Below are positions 10,040-22,612 of a DNA stretch of 64,000 bases, one piece after another. The stretch lies in contig CM048746.1 in assembly GCA_026315105.1 (NCBI GenBank), forward strand, positions 145,558,730-145,622,729, written 5' to 3'. The first letter of the stretch is position 1, and each line of letters starts with the position of its first letter. Under the pieces are notes generated by a model. That model did not search any database, was not told the origin of the DNA, and was given only the letters and a program-made list of their open reading frames with translations. The stretch comes from Locusta migratoria (lineage: Eukaryota; Arthropoda; Insecta; Orthoptera; Acrididae). A program made the position numbers and the translations under genes.

Positions 10040-11690
10040 TCAATGGCTGGCCAATTTATGTTGGACGTAGAGTACAGATACGGTTACTAAAGCGACTGAC
10101 CCAACTATTAAAGTGGATACAAATCCTAAAGCTAAGATCATGTTCATGCTTCAAGAGCAAGAATAAAACCCGCAGGAAATAAATAGGCTTTTGAAACAAC
10201 AGTTAAACGAACAGCAGCAAGAAAGGCGATTTTTGAGGAACTGGCAGGAAAGATGATTTTAGAGGAAAAACATCAGGAAAGAGATAGGATTTTGCAGAAT
10301 GAAACAGCAGTAGATAGACAGACTTTTGTATCTGCAGTTACAATGTTCAAGCGTAAGCCGAACGGTTCAGAACACAGGTGCTAAACAAACCGCAATCATA
10401 CAAATGCAAGAAGCTTATGGAACTATTCCCAAAACCTTAACTTTCTTTGAAACTGTTTCCAAAAACCACAGTCTGCACAGACCACCCTAGTAAGAAATAT
10501 TACAGACTTATCTAAGCAGGTGTAATAATTGATCTCAGAGAAAGAGATAAGTATAAATTAAAAATTTAAAGAACACGAACAAGCGATAGTAGAGGATTTA
10601 AATGAATGGTTAAATGAAAAGGATAAACAAATCACAGAAAAACTAAACCATGTAGCAATTCAACTTCTTAGCCAACAGATAATGTTAACTAAAGATTACA
10701 TTGTTGATGAAGCTATCGATTTGGCATATAACTAAAACATGGTAGATAATCTTAGGTTAGTGCCTTTGATCTCAGTGCGTTCTGCTTCTCATAACTTGAC
10801 AAGGAATAAACCTTTTCAGACTCTGTAACTCGACAAATGAAGGCCTCATGCTGTTGTTTTTATGTGTAGTTTATAACTTGGACGGAAATTAAATTCTCCT
10901 TCACTTCTGCACATATGAATGTTGAGGCTGCCCTTTGGGCAGCAGACTATGAAAATATATGTACCTCTTTTGAACAATTAGAACAGGCGATCCTGAACAA
11001 GTATTGGTCGCCCTGTGTTCAGGAGAGATTAAAAAACGAAGTATAAACTCGTAAGCCCTTTTCCTACGAGAAAGCTACACTTAAAAAATACATATAAAGT
11101 TACCTCGATATAACTAAATATTTTGGCGAACCTGTGTCCCACAAAGTGGTAATCCGTTTTCTGAAGCGAAAGCTACTTATAACATGAAAGAAAAGTTACT
11201 TTACGTACCTGAGAAAGTTGTATCGCCATTTTTGGACTCTATAGCGTTATTGCATGTGGTAGAGACCTCCACAATAGTAACCACAATGAAAACATGCAGG
11301 TAATGGAGATAACAGCAATAACAAATAACAACAGTAACCCTATTAATCCATATACAGGACAACGAAATGGTGGACAAGTTTAACAGATAGAACCACAGTA
11401 ATTTTTATCAAAACGGGTCTCCCATCTCAAACAACAGGTATCATCTTGGTTACCACATGACCTGCAATCAAATGCAAAATAACCACAAGCCTAATGAAAA
11501 TTTCAGACCAGTTCAGAATCAGAGCAGAAAGTTTGCGGAAAGTCCACCCCAACCCATCGAGACTCTACAAACCAGAACCGACCGTTAACGACCGCTAAGG
11601 ATTGGACACCGCAACAACATAGCGGTAGAATTGTTGGTTTCTGACACTAACACACAGCAAGAACAGCTGTATCATTTACTAACTATGTAT
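10040..11690 (+). pseudogene. Decayed gypsy-like retrotransposon gag
   Basis: The compositional order fits an insect LTR-element gag: a Lys/Glu/Gln-rich coiled-coil-like stretch (about 10130-10690), a capsid-like segment, and an Asn/Gln-rich tail (about 11280-11640) with QNNHKPNENFRPVQNQ. The capsid-like part includes a short intact frame at 10915-11046 reading AALWAADYENICTSFEQLEQ, then LNKYWSP. Gag forms the particle that packages element RNA. Stops and frameshifts occur throughout. No protease, RT, integrase or LTRs were found. The family is inferred from capsid wording and composition. Confidence 0.55.
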
Positions 11691-11756
11691 TTACCTGTCT
11701 TTTAAGACTTTTTTTGTATAAGATAGATGTGTTCCCTCATAAAATGTTTCGTACAA

Positions 11757-11900
11757 TAATTATTTTGTTCTGTGAGCCAAAAGTCAAGGATATCAAAAAT
11801 TAACAACCATTTGAGGTTGGAGGTAAGATCCTTTTGAAATTTCAGTTTTCTTTGTTCTGTGTTTTTACTTATCTTCTGGCTCACAGAACATAATATATTG
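11757..11900. repeat. Short hairpin element with ~25-bp arms
   Basis: GTTCTGTGAGCC at 11767-11778 is the exact reverse complement of GGCTCACAGAAC at 11878-11889. Partial complementarity continues a few bases on both sides. It could be a small MITE; no target duplication was established. Confidence 0.6.
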
Positions 11901-13990
11901 TGACAAAACATTATTATGTCGACTATGCATAGGAGAAATTAGTATTATCATCACAATACAAAGTACCCATTACTGCCAAGTCACTGTACGTGAGCAACTT
12001 TTATACTAGTTCTTTTTATTACAAAGAATTAGCTTACATTTAGCATTAAATGTGTCACTCTTTTTACTCCTATATCAAAAATCAATTAGATTTTCGAAAG
12101 ATTGTTTGAGCAGAGATTATGGTATCTGAACTCCCTGCGAATTCAAAGTTATCTGTATTCCGTGAAAGTGTGGATTGCAAATAACCAGCTATCTGAATAT
12201 CTTCTTTAATTGAAAGTAAATTGAATAAGCTGTTCGCTTTTTAAAAAAATATTTGACTGGACATAACACATACAAAGCTGCAATAATATTCCGAATCGAT
12301 ATGACAGAACTTCGAAAGCAATTATTACTTGATTGGAGAATAATTACCATAAAAATTAATTTAAAATTAAAATGAAAGACATCGGACAATTATAAATGGT
12401 ACTCTAATTAAATTGGAGATTCTCAACAAATGGGCGCTGTAATTAAAAATAAAACTTACGATTTATCAGTGAAGACGATAAACCGTACTTCGAGCTACAT
12501 CAATGCAACATATTAACAAACTAATCAAGGATATATACTCCACAGATCTGGTCCGTGGCATTAGATTTCCTTAAATTAATGCCTTACACTACTTTGAATC
12601 CTTTTGATGATTATTCACAAAGCAATAAAAATTACAACACACTTACAGAGTGTCTCCTCTGTTTGAATTGGTTTGCTAAATGAAGACAAACTGGAGAGCG
12701 GTTTCACGGAGGTGACATATACAATTGTCTTATTCATTGCTCTTTGGCCACTGATATTAATAAATTACATTCAAAATTGCATACATTATACATCTTTGTC
12801 ATAATCGTTACATTCGTCGAGTGTTACGAAACAAGATTTTTCACTTGGCATTGTCATTCGTATAAATAAATTTACACAGGAAAATAGTAACGTTAACAGA
12901 GAAAAATCGTCAAAAACATCGCAATTTCTCAGGGGTGGTATTACACAGTCCTCATCTGTGATTTCTCGAAGATCTGTTTATTTGTTCTTTGAGGATTCAA
13001 TCTATTCGTGTGAACACGTAATATCAGTCGTATCTTCCTTTCTAGCTGTTTCCAGATCTTCTGCATGCTCATACATTTCCTTACTCCATTATTCTTGGGC
13101 CGCAGATTCTTCCTGTATCATCCTTTCGACTTTTCGGAGCTTTTCCAGGCTTGTTAATGTTTGCCGATACTATTACAAAGAGTATCACTGGCTATTCACG
13201 GCATTACAGAGCTTTATCTTTGCACTGATTGACAAGACTTTTATTGAATAAAATTCTTGAATATCCGTCTCCAGATCGCTTATATTTTCTAAAACATTAC
13301 CAGTTTCGGGACAGCTGCCCATCTTCAGATCAAAATTTTAAAGTTACAGAGTAACCAGTCCTGTAATGAACGAATGTTCACACTTCGTCAGATTCTACAG
13401 TTGTATTTCGATCGTGATGAAATTCTTAAATATGATTGAACAATTCAGTTTATCAGTGCAGTATTAATATATTCAGATAACCTACGATCATTTCAATTAA
13501 TTAACGTGGCTAAACAGCTAATTTTAAGATTTCGGCGAAGTTTCGAATGAAATAAAATTTCTGACAATTCTAGCAGCTCTCTCTGGAAGTTACGTTACAT
13601 TTTTCATGGTGATAATCATCAAAGAAACATTTAACACATAAATATTGTTCACACCATGTGAATTATATGTATGCAAATTAAAGTAAGAATTTTTTTTAAA
13701 TATTATGCTTCAGTGGAAAGCATACTTCATTCAGATTTTTAAATGACTGCTTTTCGGCTGTTGGCTTTGGTGCATGCCAAGCGTACCGCATGATTGGGGT
13801 GTAGCAGAAGGAATTTGTTTTTACCAACGTACGTTTTAATGCGAAGTTGAAAATAAAAACAAAAATCTAATATATATAAATTAATGTTTGTCTTTTCGTT
13901 TGTATTTTATACAGGGCCATACCATATATCCGATAGCGAAAAAAATTTGTCCACTCATTGCTTGCACTCGCGCGAAGGTTATAGGCATAC
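11901..13990. other. Unassigned AT-rich DNA
   Basis: No supported feature over about 2 kb. Open frames here are short and without motifs. Confidence 0.45.
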
Positions 13991-14009
13991 TAAGATTAAC
14001 TTCGTATGG

Positions 14010-14330
14010 TGCATGGCCGAGGGTGCTTTACAATTAGTTAATTTGTTACTTACGCCTTCACGCTGAAATGGCTGGACAGATATGAATGAAATTTAGTACA
14101 GAGGTAGCTTATACGCTGATTAATACATGGGCTACATTTCGTAAGCCACCCTACGCTGCGTGGCGGAGTGTACCTTACAATGGGTTAATATGTTTGCTAC
14201 TCAGTACTGAAACAGCTGGACGGAATTGAATGAAATGTGGAATGAAGATACCTTATACCCCAATTAATACATGGGCTACCTTTCATAAGCCTCAATAGGT
14301 GCATGATGGAGGGTGCTTTACAACAAACAT
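14010..14330. repeat. Tandem repeat, ~146-bp unit, about 2.2 copies
   Basis: The units begin near GCATGGCCGAGGGTGCTTTA, GCGTGGCGGAGTGTACCTTA and GCATGATGGAGGGTGCTTTA. Each full unit contains a GAATGAAAT...ACATGGGCTAC core. Confidence 0.8.
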
Positions 14331-14487
14331 CCAAATTTTTTGACTTAGTGACCCTGAAAGTTACCACAAGAAAGTATCTTCATGAAGGAGATTTTTATAA
14401 TCTGCTTGCCAGTTGATTTAGCATGGCGGCTTTGAAGCCGTTTGACTAGTCAATATAAAACGTGGCGCATATATGTATGTTTTATAT

Positions 14488-14715
14488 GTAGGAGGAAGAG
14501 GTCCGTGGAGGAGGAGACGGACAGAAAGAAGAGGTATCAGATGGACAGTGAGAGGAAAGGAGGAGAGGGATGGAGAGGGGTGAAAGGAGAATGATAGTGG
14601 GTTAAGAGGAGGTGAACGGAGAGAATGTAGATGAAAGGAGAGAGAGAAAGGAGGGAGATAGATGCACAGACAGAGAAGAAGGTGGACAGAGAGAGAAAGG
14701 AACGGAGAGATGGAC
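14488..14715. repeat. Polypurine (GA-rich) tract
   Basis: About 225 bp in which the plus strand is nearly all A and G. Such tracts often precede the 3' end of insect Helitrons. Confidence 0.9.
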
Positions 14716-14769
14716 TAACTTAAGACTGGAATACGTAACTACCAGGGCGACGCCGGGTTTTCAGCTAGT

Positions 14770-15340
14770 TAATAATAAATTTCTTAAGTGAATATGTTGT
14801 GTCTTGATTTCTGCATAAATTAAAGTAAGTGGAATAGAACAGGGAAAATCCAAACCAACTCCAGTATTAAGAAAACCAGATAAAGTAGCAAAACAAGAAA
14901 CGCTTGCCACAGTCGAACATTAATCAAACAAAATAAGCTTATAGTGGCACTAGGCCAATATGATAAACAAGAATAACAAAAATCTGAGAACTACATTGAG
15001 ATCTGATGAAGCTAAAGCCAGTGTATGAACGGTATGTAACTGGCCTAGCGGTAGTGCACTTTTGTCCTCACTCTGTTGGTGCACTTATAAAGCCGGCAAC
15101 CGCGGAGAACTACACTCAGTCGCACAGTTCTGATTGGTTGAACACAGTCAAATGCGTCTTCTCACGACGTAGTGCCCTAGTACAACGCCGTCTTGCGGGA
15201 TGTTCTTGTCATCGTCGTTGTTGCTTTGGTGGCTGTTTGGGCTTTGGAGGGTTGTCGGTGGGAGCGCCCTGGAGAGGTAGGCAGCCCGCCAGGCATAGAA
15301 GCTGCAGGATGGAATGTCTAGCTATGCGCGCCGATGCCCT
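14770..15340. other. Unassigned DNA
   Basis: No supported feature. A 144-codon frame from 15006 continues into the fold-back fragment and carries no motif, so it is not called as a gene. Confidence 0.5.
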
Positions 15341-15344
15341 GGAC

Positions 15345-15496
15345 CTTAGCGCCGTTGAATGGCGTTTCCTGGCAACGGTTTCTATGCTTATTTTGTTCCT
15401 CAACACGCTTTCTATATCGCCTAAAATTTTTTTGGTGTAATTGGGTAATTATGAAACACATTGACATATGGAAGAGACCCCCATCTCAGTCTTCGA
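15345..15496. mobile_element. Fold-back element fragment (family of 33622-34425)
   Basis: The sequence GAATGGCGTTTCCTGGCAAC ... TTGTTCCTCAACAC ... TTTTTTGGTGTAATT ... ATGAAACACATTGACATATG ... CATCTCAGTCT matches one arm of the palindromic element at 33622-34425 (34160-34310 there). It is cut off on the right by a SINE at the same internal CTCAGTCT position at which a different SINE splits the other copy. Confidence 0.75.
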
Positions 15497-15690
15497 GCCG
15501 CGGCGGATTAGCCATGCGTACTGAGGCGCCGTGCTGTGGTGCGCGCGGCCGTTCGCCGTCGGGGGTTGGCGTACCCCCTCGGGCATGGGTGTTTGTTTTG
15601 TCCTTAGGTTGCTTTACATTAGTTTAAGTAGATTATAGCCTACGGACTAATAACCGACGAGTCCGATAAATTTACAAACATTTTGAAAGC
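15497..15690 (+). mobile_element. tRNA-derived SINE, older subfamily
   Basis: The head (GAGCCGCGGCGGATTAGCC) and the region CCCCTCGGGCATGGGTGTTT are followed by the body TTAGTTTAAGTAG ... GACTAATAACCGACGAGTC and the tail TTTACAAACATTTTGAA. This is the GGATTAGCC subfamily, diverged from the main one. No clean target duplication found. Confidence 0.85.
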
Positions 15691-17894
15691 CGACCCCTTT
15701 ATTCATTTGAACTACCCTGCATGCAAGTAACCTGCTTCCTCTGAAAATTTATCAGGGCGTTCACGTGTTCCTCCCGTAACCTGCAGTCACCACTTGAAAC
15801 CATTTAATTATTAGTTTTAATGACACAAATTAATCTTGTGGTATCAATATTCCACTGATTAATGTAACCTCAATATCGCAACAGATAACGCAAGTTCCGA
15901 ATTGTGGCTACCGGCTATGATTTTTATTAGGGCGGTCGTACTTTCAGTTTGAATCACCACCACAATCCAAATAGACATCTTTTTATATATATAATAGGAC
16001 CTAAAAGGTGGGCGAAGATACAAATTAAATGAGAAGATGGGAAGAGATGTAAACTTAACGCAATTTCTTCGAACTAGCAAGTTTACACTAAACATATAAA
16101 GAGAACACAATGATGTTACGTAATCCTGGCGACTCGGTAGGTGTAAAAATATTTAAAATTACTTGTCTTACTAAACGTATTGGATTTTGTAGTGAATCGT
16201 CTCATACAGCTGGAACGGGGCACAAAGGGAGCAAATTATCCAGTCAAACACCATTCAATCTCCCTACATTTCATCCTCGAAACACTAGAAACAGGATGTG
16301 ACATGCTCTACGGAAATTTGTAATACAAGGTGTTAAACTACGTACTTCCTAAGAGATACAGCACACAGGTTCCCTGGCAATAACAGCCTTTTAATCACAA
16401 GTTCCGAGACTTCGATTAACATTCGCGAATAAGTTAAATCACCACAAATAAAATAATAAATCAAATATATTTCAGGAGTAAATGGCCTCCGTTAAGAAGA
16501 ACATAATTCACAACAAGACCGATACTTAAGGACGTTGCCAAGCCACGTACTGTCACATAAACGTTAATATCCATGAACTAAAAAAAAAAAAAAAAAAAAA
16601 AAAAATCGGGACAAAATTACCCACCGATATTGAAACATTAAAGTCGATGCACTGAAGTTGCTTACAGGGGATATGCTACTATACTCAAAGTGAAAAGGAA
16701 GCAAATGGAAAATGGTGGGAAATAACTGCAATCATGAAGACTTCCACCAAGAATCTATTGATTTCGGCCGATGGAGTTGATGGCCCATGATCGATTCAAA
16801 TAAAACTTTAGACTGTTGGCAGAGGTTAACATCGCATACTGCCAAAAAAGGCAAAATTTACGAGATATATCAACAATTATTTAAACACAATAATTAAGAA
16901 AAGTTACTAAAGCACAGTTAAGGTGATTTGAAAACACAAAATTTTCAGATAACAGGAAGTGGCGAGAACATATCCCCAGCACGCTCGTTACAATGCACTA
17001 AATATGATTCTACCCCTGACATCGTCATTTATTTTGTAATACAAATACACACATTTGATCATGAATAATTACTGCCTGATAATTATGTGAAACTAAAAAT
17101 TGAGGGCCTGAAACTGATGGCTCAAGTCCTACACGAAAGAAACCGTTACAATTTCAAGTCCCATATTAGACCGAATTTCTACGTTAAAATTCACATGAAT
17201 TTGCATCTCACACATGATCTCGCGATAGAATTATGGTAGTTGCAGCATTACCGATCGAATAACTCAATGACTACGATAAGGCACATTTGCGATACTCACA
17301 CCAGACCTTACATACGTCCGCTCGGGTCGAGGATTCAGCCAACTATAATGGCCGACACCTCTCCTAACCGCTCTTCAGTTTCAGGTTGCTCGGCGGAGCT
17401 CTCCCAATGGCTGAAGGCATAACGTGACCCACCGCTAACGTGACAACATACTCGTTTCGCGTTCTGCAGGATAGCAACCTCCGGAACCACAAGAAAATCT
17501 CCGCTGTTCCCCTAGCAAGCAAATGTTGGTTATCCTACTTGGAACTATCCGCTACTTCTAAACCACCTACAATCTCATCTCACCACCTCTTCCACACTTC
17601 CACACTCACACATTCACACACACACACACACGGGAAGGGAAACGGGAGCTGTAGAGTCTGGCTCCTTGTATTTTCTTTATTCAATTCAATTCTGCGTCCA
17701 CTGATCTCTAATTCAAAACTGCACTGTATCAAAATAATAACCTGAAATGCCAAGTTCGTCTAAAATAAAAGATGCAACCAATCTGTTGATATTAATAAAA
17801 ACGAATAAGGACTTTAGTAGGATAAAGTAATGAAGCGAACTAAAAGCACCGCTTCAATTTGAACATATGAAGATCAGTCTTTGACGTCGATGTG
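15691..17894. other. Unassigned DNA with simple repeats
   Basis: A 26-nt A run lies at 16580-16605 and a short CA repeat at about 17605-17630. No gene motif found in the rest. Confidence 0.5.
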
Positions 17895-17987
17895 CTGCCA
17901 CAGGACGAAATTCTGTAAGACTTTATTTTTCTGGCATGTGAGGAATAGCGCTGCGTAGCGTCGGTGCGGGAATTTCGCTTCACCCTG
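17895..17987. mobile_element. Solo end of the fold-back element family
   Basis: The stretch with GGCATGTGAGGAATAGCG ... GGGAATTTCGCTTCACCCTG matches the right terminal ~95 bp of the element at 33622-34425, including the terminal TTCACCCTG. Confidence 0.7.
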
Positions 17988-18328
17988 TATATGTTGTGAG
18001 GCTACTGTGAAGATTCCATAAATAACAGTCTGCAAGATGATCATGGGGGGTGGGGGAGACTCAGCAATATTCTGATGACACGATTTTGAGTGATATACAT
18101 TTTCACTCGGTGATAAAGTCCCCAAAATATGGTGCCATAAGAGAGAATTGAATGAAAATAGGCATATTACGCCACTTTACTGAGTTGTTCATCACCAAAA
18201 TTTGCAAAAACCTTAACAGTATAAGTAACTGCACTCAAAAGTTTCAGCAATTCATCAATGTGCATCTTCCAATTCATTTTCTCATCTACGTACACACCTT
18301 CTGAAAAGTCTTATTCAGCTACAAATTT

Positions 18329-18623
18329 CTTCATATTCACGGAATATAAGACATTAACAGCAAATGGGTAAAGTTGAAAATTGTGTCCCCAGCCGAGATT
18401 TGAACACGGGTCTCCTGCTTTCTAGGACGTTGCGCTGACCACTACAACACTGGGAACACTGCGCCCACCACCACTGCTCCGAATTACTCAAGCACGCCTC
18501 CCCCATCCTGCCCACTAGAAGTCAAACTCGTAGTTACTTTGTACTAATTCCAGTAAGAATAAGGACCTAGGAGTACCTCGGCACTGAAGAAAGGATCATT
18601 GCCCATCATCGGAAAATTATATA
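18329..18623 (-). mobile_element. Second tRNA-derived retroposon inside LINE D
   Basis: On the minus strand there is a tRNA-like block at about 18450-18388: TTGTAGTGGTCAGCGC (box A-like), an anticodon-arm-like segment, and GTGTTCAAATCTCGG (box B-like). The insertion is bounded by the 9-bp repeat TACAAATTT at 18320-18328 and 18624-18632, and LINE D sequence resumes on both sides. It is unrelated in sequence to the main SINE. Most of its length lies 5' of the tRNA-like block, which is unusual for a simple SINE. Confidence 0.65.
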
Positions 18624-18979
18624 TACAAATTTTTGTCCAAAGGCTATATTTATAAATGGTATCAAGCTATTTACTACCGTTTATATTATGACCATTTGCA
18701 TAAAACCACTTAATGATTTTCGGAATGAAATTGTATACTATTTCTTAAGTTAATTATTATGATTACAACACTTATATCGTCAGCAACAAGCACTACGTTT
18801 GCATATTTGTGAATATAGAAAGAAAAGTCATTAGTGTATTAAGCACAGCAGAGGATCCAAGACCGATTTTGATGTGTCCCCAGTTTTAAGAAACAGGTGA
18901 TTTTGGCGCGTTATACGAACCTCTTATTCGATTTTTCTGGACTCTTCCAGTTTAGTAAGAATTAAGTCACTAGTGCACG

Positions 18980-19180
18980 GCATTGCGGCGGAATAGCCGT
19001 ACGCACTTAGGAGCGTGATGCGGTGCTCGCTGCCGTTCGCCGTTCAGGTTTGAGTCCTCCCTCCAGCATGGGTGAGAGTGTGTGTTGTCCTTAGGTCAGT
19101 TTAACTTAGTTTAAGTAGTTTTTAAGCCAGGGACTAATAAATAAGCAGTTAAGTCCCATAGATTTAGAAACATTTGAGTG
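18980..19180 (+). mobile_element. tRNA-derived SINE, older subfamily, inside LINE D
   Basis: The head GCGGCGGAATAGCCG and the box B-like GGTTTGAGTCCTCC are followed by the body GTCCTTAGGTCAGTTTAACTT and the tail CCCATAGATTTAGAAACATT. It splits family D sequence. It is diverged, and target duplications are not clear. Confidence 0.85.
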
Positions 19181-20094
19181 AACGGCCACATTCATACAAT
19201 ACTTAAGATTATCTAAAAGAATTCCATGATTTACACAATCAAAAGCCCTCGAGAGATCGCAAAAAAATCCCAATGCGTGATGTTCGGTTGCTCAAAAAAA
19301 AATGAAAAGTTGATCACTTAAATTACGTATATAATTTTAAGATGAGAACCCCTCTGTAAACCAAATTGACAGTTTCTAAGTACTTGAATTTTTCAAATAT
19401 GTTAAACTACTCTTGAATCCACAACTTTTTCAAGAATTTTTGTATAGAGCACTGAGAAGTGAGTAGTAGTTGTTGACATCAGACCTATCCCCTTTTATGC
19501 AGTGGTTTCACTATAACGTACTTCAGTCTGTCGGGGTAAATACCTTGCTTAAGAGAGCTATTACTTATGTGTGTGAGAATCCTACTTAATGTGATAGGAA
19601 CAACGTTTTAGTAGGCTGATACAAATGACTTCTACATACGAGCCTCTAACTGTCAGGAACTTTATTATTTTTTTTTTTTTCTTTCAAAGCTGTAGGTATG
19701 CCGCTCTAGTAAACTTCTAGATCGTATTTCCTCCAAAACATATAAAAAAATCATTAAAATTTTCTTATCATCTGACTTTCTATTAATAGATTCTTCATTC
19801 CGTTTGATGGTAATACAGTAATTCTCTGTTTTCGGTTGCCCTGTTTCCCTCTGAATAACATTTTACGTTGTTTCTATTTTATTATCAGAGGCACTAATCT
19901 CGGACATGATACACTTCCTTTTGTACTTTTAATTCCTTTTCTTAATGCAGCACAATTATTTTTTGATATTTGACTATTTTGGTGTCATTATACTCTTTCT
20001 TCCTAGTAGATAGAATTCCCTTTACCGTTTACAAGATGTTTTGTTCAATCGTAAGACACGATTATTTACATGGTTTCTTACTATATTCTCGGAA

Positions 20095-20370
20095 AAGTGC
20101 AGCGGTTGGACATGGCATGGACTAGTTGCAAATTCCCTGCAGGAATAATTAGCCATACTTTTTCTGCAGATATTACTAATAGCGAAAGCGTTGATTGTAC
20201 AGGATATTGAACCTGAAATAACCTCTTGATTATGTTACATACGTGTTCGGTAGGATTCACGCCGGGCGATTTGGATGAGCAGATCCACTAGGACGCGGCA
20301 ACTAGATGACGGAGCTGTATCGTTTTTAGCGTTTCTTAAATTTCTCAGAGTATAGTTTAGTATTTTCGTG
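20095..20370 (-). pseudogene. Tc1-like transposase C-terminal scrap
   Basis: The minus strand reads NDTAPSSSCRV (about 20325, equivalent to the QDNA..H block), then after a frameshift SPGVNPTEHVCNIIKRLF (about 20270). A diverged tail follows to about 20095. The SP..NP.EHVW-type block carries the third catalytic acidic residue of DD34E transposases. No terminal repeats found. Confidence 0.6.
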
Positions 20371-21905
20371 GTGTAAACGCTTTTACAGCTTTTATGCCAC
20401 AATGGAAAAGAATTATGTCAAGGCCGACGGCAGAAACCTCCCTAAGGTTGATGCAATTATTGGTATTTTCATTCTTCAAAAACAATCCAAATTTTTACGT
20501 GTCAAATATAAGAAACGTGAAAACTGCATTATAAGTAACGCATACCTACATTTTAAAAGTAATTATTGCTAGAGATATGTTATGCCTTTGGAAAAAAGTA
20601 CCCTACTTGTTGGTGTCAGCAGACTTACTCTAAAGTCAACATGTTATACAGTAAAGGGAAAAATTTTACCTGCTATCCAGGCGGCCTCCACGATTATGTT
20701 GGCAACATCAACATCAAGATAGAAAATCTTTGCCAGGTTGTATGGATCATACAGAATGGCTTGATTAGAGTATCGTACAGACCATGAAGTAAATAAACAA
20801 TGCTGTTCCTGCTCTATGATTGATAGGTTCTGGCATGTACCGTTGTCGGGCGAGTAAAAGTAATTGCCCTTGTAAAGCCAAGATTTCATGACAAAATATT
20901 GGCGTTGTCACGCGATTGTCTAATGGCTTTGTCACACGTTTCTCGTTATTCAGCATCTGTTGCCGCCGAGATAGTTAGTAAAATTTAACTTAGTAAAACC
21001 TACAGTTAAGGGAGTAATTTAAATTTTACCTACTTCAATACCGTTAGCAAGGTGTAACATATACAGTATCTCTAAATAAATGCATTTTGGGTAACACTTT
21101 TAATCGCATTTACACTTGCATATTAAGAACGTTTACAGGCTAAATGAATCGGCGCATTAAAGACACCCCCCATATACGTATTTTACGATAGGGTATGTCG
21201 CAGTAAAGTAACAAGAAAGGCGATGTCAATGTATAAAACGTTTACACATTATTGAAACGGCTGTTTGAATAAGATTTACTGTCGATAAAAGTGCTTTTAC
21301 GGGAGATAAATATTCATTGCTATACTTTATAGTGGGCTAAAACAATATCGTGTTCTACTTTCACCAAATATATTAGGAAACGGCTTTAATTACATATACA
21401 TCGTAGGAATCTGACCTTATGAAGTTTAACTTCGCTAATTTAAACATCATCTCATTAACCTGCACATAATACTACATTACACCTTTGCAGTAGACGAGAA
21501 TATTTAACAGTGAACTAATGGAGTAATATTAATCAAAATTATCCTCACAGAAATAAGCACATGAAGAGGTCGTTATTTCATGTAGACCTCTTCGAGCGAG
21601 TGTCAACCACATTTTTCGCAACTTCTCATGTTTTTGAACTTGCGAAAACAATTTTTCTGGTGTCTTTATAGATGTATTGCTACAGTGCGTAACTATGCAA
21701 TTGTAGGTCATTTTGCGAACGTAAATCCCTAAATAATTTAACACTATATGTGTATCTTACGAGTGCAGCAAAATCGTGGTTTGTGACGTCACACGCATCA
21801 CGTGACTCAAATGTAGCGTTTTAGCGGGCTTTCAAATTATTTGAATTTCATTTTTTTATATACTGAAATTCACAAGATAAAAATTCATGTTCGGAGCATA
21901 ATATG
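20371..21905. other. Unassigned DNA
   Basis: No supported feature. Frames at 20566-20956 and 21529-21744 show no motif. Confidence 0.45.
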
Positions 21906-22612
21906 ACATAATTAATATCTGGCGTTTCCCAGGGATGTGTTATAGGACCCCTATTATTCCTTATTTTTATAAACGATTTTGGAGACAATCTGAGTAGCTG
22001 TCTTAGGTTGAGCTGTCACTTACCGGTTTGTAAAATCATCAGAGGGTCAAAAGCAACTGCAAAATTATTTAGATAACGTATCTGCAAGATGAAAAGAAAT
22101 GGCAATAGATCCTTAATAACGAGAAGTGTGAAGTCATCCATATGACCACTAAAAGAAGCACGTTAAACTTCATTTACACGATAAATTATTCAAAACTACA
22201 GGCCGTAAATTCAACTAAATTCCTAGCAGTAACAATTAAAGACTACTTAAATTGGAAAGACCACATTGAAAATATTGTAGGGAAAACGAACCAAAGACTA
22301 CATTTCTTTGGCAGAACACTTATAAGATGCAACAATTCTACTAAAGAAACTGCCTACACCACACTTGTGCGTCCTATTTTGGAGTACTGTTGCGCATTCT
22401 GGGATCCGTACCGAGCACGACGGACACACGATTTAGAGAAAGTTCAGAGAAGGGCTGCTCGTTTTGTATTATTGCGATATAAGGGCGAGAGTGTCACAGG
22501 AATGATGCACGAGCTGGTGTGGAAATCATTAAAAGGAAGGCGTTACTCGTTGCGACGTGATCTATGAAATTTCTTTCACCAACTCGTTCTTCCGAATGCG
22601 AATACAAAGCCA
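21906..22612 (+). mobile_element. LINE family A fragment, RT C-terminal part
   Basis: The start reads ISGVSQGCVIGPLLFLIFIN (RT motif B'), but it is then frameshifted so that the FADD box is lost. The copy regains the frame at 22142-22567. It is 5' truncated within RT and ends about 80 bp after the last frame, next to a T-rich tract (22621-22655). Confidence 0.88.
22142..22567 (+). pseudogene. LINE A RT C-terminal domain fragment
   Basis: A 141-codon frame matching the thumb and C-terminal region of family A ORF2: WKDHIENIVGKTNQRL, RPILEYCCAFWDP, KVQRRAARFVL and HELVWKSLKGRRYSLRRDL. These blocks occur in the same order at 38720-39040. It carries no catalytic residues. Confidence 0.88.

Larger units (their letters stand above)
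13991..14769 (+). mobile_element. Non-autonomous Helitron, 3' part
   Basis: Two and a bit copies of a ~146-bp unit (about 14010-14330) carry the phrase CTGGACGGAATTGAATGAAAT and the phrase TTAATACATGGGCTAC. A purine-only tract (14488-14715) follows, then GGGCGACGCCGGGT and CTAG at 14765-14768 followed by T. Helitrons end in a short GC hairpin followed about 10 nt later by CTRR, and the A/T insertion preference fits. One stem position is mismatched. No coding sequence. The 5' end was not identified. Confidence 0.65.
17990..20094 (-). mobile_element. LINE family D, heavily decayed copy with two insertions
   Basis: Parallel wording links this to the clearer minus-strand copy at 44390-45960. Shared marks include GAAAATAGGCATATTACGCC / GAAATAGGCAGATTAAGC, AATTCCATGATTTACAC, CAGCAAAGATCCCAAGACCG / CAGAGGATCCAAGACCG, and GAGATCGC. 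It spans the RT C-terminal half and the EN-RT linker. No frame longer than a few dozen codons survives. It is interrupted by a tRNA-like insertion (18329-18623) and a SINE (18980-19180). Confidence 0.75.

Noticed and set aside
15006..15440. 144-codon plus frame that looks long for this DNA
   Set aside because: It starts in unassigned DNA and runs into a fold-back fragment, has no motif, and overlaps other frames in a GC-rich stretch.
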